Source of the DNA: Oscillospiraceae bacterium | GTDB taxonomy: Bacteria; Bacillota; Clostridia; Oscillospirales; Oscillospiraceae | DNA length: 18,560 bases | Direction of reading: 5' to 3' | Assembly (NCBI GenBank): GCA_017458025.1 | Contig: JAFTGG010000193.1 | Coordinates: forward strand, 1 to 18,560 | In this document: positions 16,219 to 18,560 of the stretch, in pieces | Layout of the letters: every line of letters begins with the position of its first letter | Numbering within the stretch: the stretch's first letter is position 1 | Made by a program: the position numbers and the translations under genes | Notes under the pieces: model-generated | The model's input: only the letters and a program-made list of their open reading frames with translations | Databases searched by the model: none | Told to the model about the DNA's origin: nothing

Positions 16219-16389
16219 AGTTCTCTACCTCACTTTTCTAATCCATGCCGCAGGGTGCAAAAATGCGCCGCAACGGCAATCGACCGTTGTGACGTGTGAG
16301 ATACGGATATGGGACGCGGTTCATATCCCCGCTTGCCCAGAGCGGACGCCGCGTCCTATCGCCGAGGGTTGGAAACAAGCCCTCGACCT
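16219..16389 (-). ncRNA. Structured 5' leader of hutH, candidate cis-regulatory RNA
   Basis: A leader of about 170 bases separates the predicted hutH start of transcription from its start codon, with no gene in it. It can form: CGAGGG/CCCTCG (16385-16380 with 16368-16363); GGACGCGG (16356-16349) with CCGCGTCC (16319-16312); CCGCT/AGCGG (16345-16341 with 16333-16329); GGATATG (16328-16322) with CATATCC (16311-16305); and CAACGG/CCGTTG further 3' (about 16289-16271). The second and fourth stems interleave as an H-type pseudoknot. GGACG can also pair with a nearer CGTCC (16348-16344), giving an alternative fold. I cannot match it to a known riboswitch class. Confidence 0.5.
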
Positions 16390-16395
16390 GCTTCT

Positions 16396-16423
16396 ATTAT
16401 AGCAAGCATTTGTATGCTGTCAA
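16396..16423 (-). promoter_or_regulatory. Main hutH promoter (P1)
   Basis: TTGACA (16423-16418), a 16-base spacer, TATAAT (16401-16396) on the minus strand, both boxes perfect. The spacer contains AGCAT-ACAA-ATGCT, a possible operator. Transcription would begin near 16389. Confidence 0.85.
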
Positions 16424-16427
16424 CATA

Positions 16428-16442
16428 TTTTTTCGGAAAATT
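16428..16442 (-). promoter_or_regulatory. CodY-box-like site upstream of hutH P1
   Basis: The minus strand reads AATTTTCCGAAAAAA, three mismatches from the CodY consensus AATTTTCWGAAAATT. It lies four bases upstream of the P1 -35 box and downstream of the P2 start. In Bacillus subtilis the hut operon is repressed by CodY. Whether this organism has CodY is not known from the window. Confidence 0.35.
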
Positions 16443-16458
16443 TGACAATTATTTGTAA

Positions 16459-16487
16459 ATTATATCAATATCGTGGTAATGTGCCAG
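16459..16487 (-). promoter_or_regulatory. Possible second hutH promoter (P2)
   Basis: CTGGCA (16487-16482), 17 bases, TATAAT (16464-16459) on the minus strand. The -10 box is perfect, the -35 box four of six. ATTGATATA beside the -10 box is shared with the LysR/hutU control region (12841-12849). Confidence 0.45.
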
Positions 16488-16505
16488 CACGGTAAAGCGC
16501 GCGGC

Positions 16506-16537
16506 AAAAAGAGACGCGCCCTGCTCGGACGCTTCTC
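16506..16537 (-). terminator. Terminator of the small membrane protein gene
   Basis: GAGAAGCGTCC, loop GAGCA, GGGCGCGTCTC on the minus strand: 11 positions with one A.G mismatch, followed at once by TTTTT (16510-16506). It begins four bases past the stop at 16542. Confidence 0.85.
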
Positions 16538-16541
16538 GGTG

Positions 16542-17051
16542 TTACGGCTTTTTCCTCGCGGCTTTGCCACTTTTCACGCGCGCCGCCTTGTCGCGCGTTT
16601 CCTTGCCGTCAAAGATTCTGATTTCGGGGTTCTGTTTCTTCGCGAGTTTTAAAATCTCCCTGGCGTCGTCGTTTTGGTAGTAGTTGCGCTTCGTGCGGTC
16701 GCCCTTGGTGAAATACAGGATCGTCCGGCCGCTGCCGGCGGGGTCCGGCTCATGCGTCACGGCATAGATGTCCTTCCAATCCCAACGCTCGTAGTTCGTG
16801 GTGACCTGCATCTGGTGAAAGATTTCCAGCCCGCGCTGCGTTACCGCGACGTCCTTTTGCATCAGCAGGGCAAGCGCGTAAAGGACGGCGAACAGATAGG
16901 CGATCTTCCAGCGCGTCAGCGCGCCGCCTGCCAGCAGCGCGGCTACGACGATCCACCCGCCGTACTGGATGCGGTTGCTCCGCTTCAAGGTGTCTACGGC
17001 GAGATATTTGGGGCCGGGCACTGACTCCCAGGGAAGCACGGTTCGACGCAT
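16542..17051 (-). CDS. Small membrane protein with a PH-like cytoplasmic part, unknown function
   Basis: 169 residues. After about 30 polar residues come two adjacent hydrophobic helices (about 31-45 and 49-64), then a soluble part of about 85 residues rich in beta-prone segments (VAVTQRGLEIFHQMQ, WDWKDIYAVTHEP, RTILYFTKGD) ending in a helix and a very basic Lys/Arg tail. The two-helix hairpin followed by a strand-rich WxDI domain recalls bacterial PH-like (bPH/DUF5673-type) membrane proteins. No catalytic motif is visible. ATG at 17051 is chosen because GAAGGAGA lies eight bases upstream; a longer frame (to 17135) would run into the repeat and lacks a ribosome site. It is a single gene with its own terminator, and copy B of the structured repeat lies directly upstream. 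Confidence 0.7.
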   Translation of the reverse strand: MRRTVLPWESVPGPKYLAVDTLKRSNRIQYGGWIVVAALLAGGALTRWKIAYLFAVLYALALLMQKDVAVTQRGLEIFHQMQVTTNYERWDWKDIYAVTHEPDPAGSGRTILYFTKGDRTKRNYYQNDDAREILKLAKKQNPEIRIFDGKETRDKAARVKSGKAARKKP

Positions 17052-17080
17052 AGCAGTGATCTCCTTCGGGTTTAAGAATA

Positions 17081-17215
17081 ATACTGAACTCATATAAAAA
17101 TTCCATTGATGGTATCTTTTTGTATGAGTTCGCATGAGACGTCACGTCAGCAACTGTATGCCGCCGGCGGCATCTATCGGATAAAAAGCGTATGCGCTTT
17201 ATCCGATAGTAGTAT
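17081..17215 (-). repeat. Structured intergenic repeat, copy B (about 135 bp, inverted relative to copy A)
   Basis: Same three-hairpin plan as 3569-3717, in opposite orientation. GAACTCATATAAAAA/TTTTTGTATGAGTTC spans 17086-17131, the palindrome ATGCCGCCGGCGGCAT 17158-17173, and CTATCGGAT/ATCCGATAG with AAAGCG/CGCTTT inside spans 17174-17209. Termini are again ATACT and AGTAT. Several base changes between the copies keep the pairing (for example the inner part of the GGAT-stem), arguing that structure matters. It fills the gap between nhaC and the gene starting at 17051. Confidence 0.75.
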
Positions 17216-17243
17216 AAGGCGAGGGGTGAGCCCCTCGCCTTAT
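17214..17243 (-). terminator. Terminator-like perfect hairpin after nhaC
   Basis: ATAAGGCGAGGGG, loop of four bases, CCCCTCGCCTTAT: a perfect 13-bp stem 23 bases past the nhaC stop codon. The T run after the stem on the minus strand is poor (ACTACT), but the stem is strong. It touches the end of repeat copy B. Confidence 0.65.
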
Positions 17244-17265
17244 GTAGCACATTCTGCCGGAAAAA

Positions 17266-18560
17266 TCAAGCCTGGGGCTTGGGAGCCTTGCCGGCGGCGC
17301 GCAGGGCTTCGAGCTGCTTGCAGGCATACTCGTGCGCCTCTTCGGGGCACGCGGCCGGCGCCTTCATCATGGTCTTGCCGAACAGATTGGTGTACGCGCC
17401 GTCCGCCCAGAAGATGTTGCGGCCGAGGAACGCGGTGATCGCCGCATAGATCGGGTTGAGCAGATTGACGAACGCAAACGGGAAATAGACGAACGGGTGA
17501 ATGCCCAGAACGCCCATCTGATACGCGCCGCAGCCCGTCCACGGGAACATAACGGCCCACAGGGTGCCCGCGTCCTCAAGAGTACGGGACAGCATATTGC
17601 GCGCGAGGCCCATTTCGTCGTACTTGTCCATATACAGCGGGGCCGGAACGCTGACGCCGAGGAACTGGTCGCCCATAGCGGCGTCGCAGAAGATGGAGGT
17701 GACCATCGTCGCGAGCACGAGCTGGCCAACGGTCTTGATCCTATGCTTCAGCCCGCCGAACAGAGCTTCGACGCAGCCCGCGCGCTCCAGAGCGCCGCCG
17801 TAGGCGACGGCGAGGATAACGAGGTTGATCGTCCACATGGTGTTGTCCATGCCGCCCTTGGCAAGCAGCTGGTTGACCAGATCGGCCACCTCCTCGGTGA
17901 TCGCGCCGCCGGCTTCGACCTCCAGCCAGGGGCCATAGTGCAGGATATCGAAAATATCGCTCAGGCCATAGCCCATATCGCGCTGGAAAATCAGGGCGAA
18001 GACAACGCCGGTCGCAACGGAAATCATGATGCCGATAAGGCCCGGCACCTTCAGGACGCAGACCGCAATGATAACGAGGATCGGGATCAGCAGCGCGACA
18101 TTGATATTGCAGACCTCCTGCATCGCCGCCTGAATGCCCTTGGCGAGCTCGGGGTCGTAGTTCGCCGTGTTGACGTTCAGACCGAGGATCGTGTAAAGAA
18201 CGATCGCCAGCAGGAAGGTCGGGCCCGTGGTGGAAACCATCGCGTTGACGTGGTCGAACAGGCCGGTGTTGGAAACGCCCGCGGCGAGGTTGGTGGTGTC
18301 GGACAGCGGGGAGAACTTATCGCCGACATACGCGCCGGAGATAATCATACCGGCGGTCATGGCAGGATTGATGCCAAGGCCGGCGCCAACGCCGAGCATC
18401 GCAATACCGATGGTCGCGGTAGCGGTCCACGAGGAGCCGCAGGCAAGGCCGACAACGGCGCAGAGAACGCAGCCGATCGGGAGAAACAGCTTCGGGGTCA
18501 GCAGGTTCAGACCGTAGTAGATCAGCGCGGGAATGGTGCCGGACATCATAAAAGACGAAA
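17266..18560 (-). CDS. nhaC: NhaC-type Na+/H+ antiporter, partial (N-terminus outside window)
   Basis: The frame stays open through the right edge (…SSFMMSGTIPAL), so the true start lies outside; about 431 residues are visible. This is a polytopic membrane antiporter exchanging sodium for protons. Family landmarks: SGTIPALIYYGL, GSSWTATATIGIAMLGVGAG, AGMIISGAYVGDKFSPLSDT (the conserved GDK.SPLSDT block), DAAMGDQFLGVSVPAPLY, ARNMLSRTLEDAGTLWAVMFPWTGC, and a helix-rich remainder, as in NhaC. The C-terminal 40 residues are hydrophilic. Some NhaC-family members exchange amino acids or organic acids instead, so antiport of histidine-derived products cannot be excluded, but Na+/H+ exchange is the default. 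Confidence 0.9.
   Translation of the reverse strand, partial: SSFMMSGTIPALIYYGLNLLTPKLFLPIGCVLCAVVGLACGSSWTATATIGIAMLGVGAGLGINPAMTAGMIISGAYVGDKFSPLSDTTNLAAGVSNTGLFDHVNAMVSTTGPTFLLAIVLYTILGLNVNTANYDPELAKGIQAAMQEVCNINVALLIPILVIIAVCVLKVPGLIGIMISVATGVVFALIFQRDMGYGLSDIFDILHYGPWLEVEAGGAITEEVADLVNQLLAKGGMDNTMWTINLVILAVAYGGALERAGCVEALFGGLKHRIKTVGQLVLATMVTSIFCDAAMGDQFLGVSVPAPLYMDKYDEMGLARNMLSRTLEDAGTLWAVMFPWTGCGAYQMGVLGIHPFVYFPFAFVNLLNPIYAAITAFLGRNIFWADGAYTNLFGKTMMKAPAACPEEAHEYACKQLEALRAAGKAPKPQA

Noticed and set aside
14779..16299. Plus-strand open frame of 506 codons opposite hutH
   Set aside because: An antisense shadow; its composition (Arg, His, Asp, Val rich) is typical of reverse-frame reading of a GC-rich gene.
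16301..16330. T-box leader upstream of hutH (ACCGCG followed by TCCC)
   Set aside because: Only part of the UGGNACCGCG motif is present. There is no recognisable stem I with specifier loop and no terminator with a T run, and the leader is short; a T-box would also be odd on a degradation gene.

Overview
The window is high-GC (roughly 60% in genes), with AT-rich promoters, strong AAGGAGG-type ribosome binding sites, sigma-A-like promoters, a tetrahydrofolate (THF) riboswitch and clostridial protein families. It looks like a chromosomal segment of an anaerobic, amino-acid-fermenting Clostridia member, probably gut Oscillospiraceae-like. That placement is inference from protein style. I saw no plasmid or phage genes, IS transposase, tRNA, rRNA or CRISPR.

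Layout. Positions 1-2700: an NCS2 purine/uracil-type permease (+) lies between two minus-strand genes of the L-2-amino-thiazoline-4-carboxylate (ATC) hydrolase-like family; the first runs off the left edge. Positions 2768-4433: an SGNH/GDSL hydrolase (-), an intergenic stretch holding a structured repeat and a perfect palindrome, then a small four-helix EmrE/EamA-like transporter (+). Positions 4484-6477: folT-folC (-), folate uptake and polyglutamylation, behind a THF riboswitch whose downstream hairpin buries the folT ribosome binding site. Positions 6474-8860: fhs-fchA (-), formate-THF ligase and formimino-THF cyclodeaminase. Positions 8934-12833: hutU-hutI and an Lrp/AsnC regulator (-), diverging from a LysR-type regulator (+, 12885-13772) across overlapping promoters. 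Positions 13853-16487: hutH and a DapF-fold amino-acid racemase that best matches histidine racemases of the CntK type (-), behind two tandem promoters and a long, highly structured 5' leader. Positions 16506-18560: a small two-helix membrane protein with a PH-like soluble part (-), the second copy of the structured repeat, and an NhaC-type Na+/H+ antiporter (-) that runs off the right edge.

How it works together. HutH, HutU and HutI convert histidine to ammonia, urocanate, imidazolone propionate and formiminoglutamate. FchA would turn the formimino group, once on THF, into methenyl-THF, and Fhs can recover ATP from formyl-THF as formate. FolT and FolC supply and retain the folate carrier. 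The formiminotransferase (FtcD/HutG step) and FolD are not in the window. The racemase next to hutH suggests that D-histidine can feed the same pathway, or be made from L-histidine. The most interesting items are this hut-linked racemase, the pseudoknot-capable hutH leader, and the two-copy, three-hairpin repeat.
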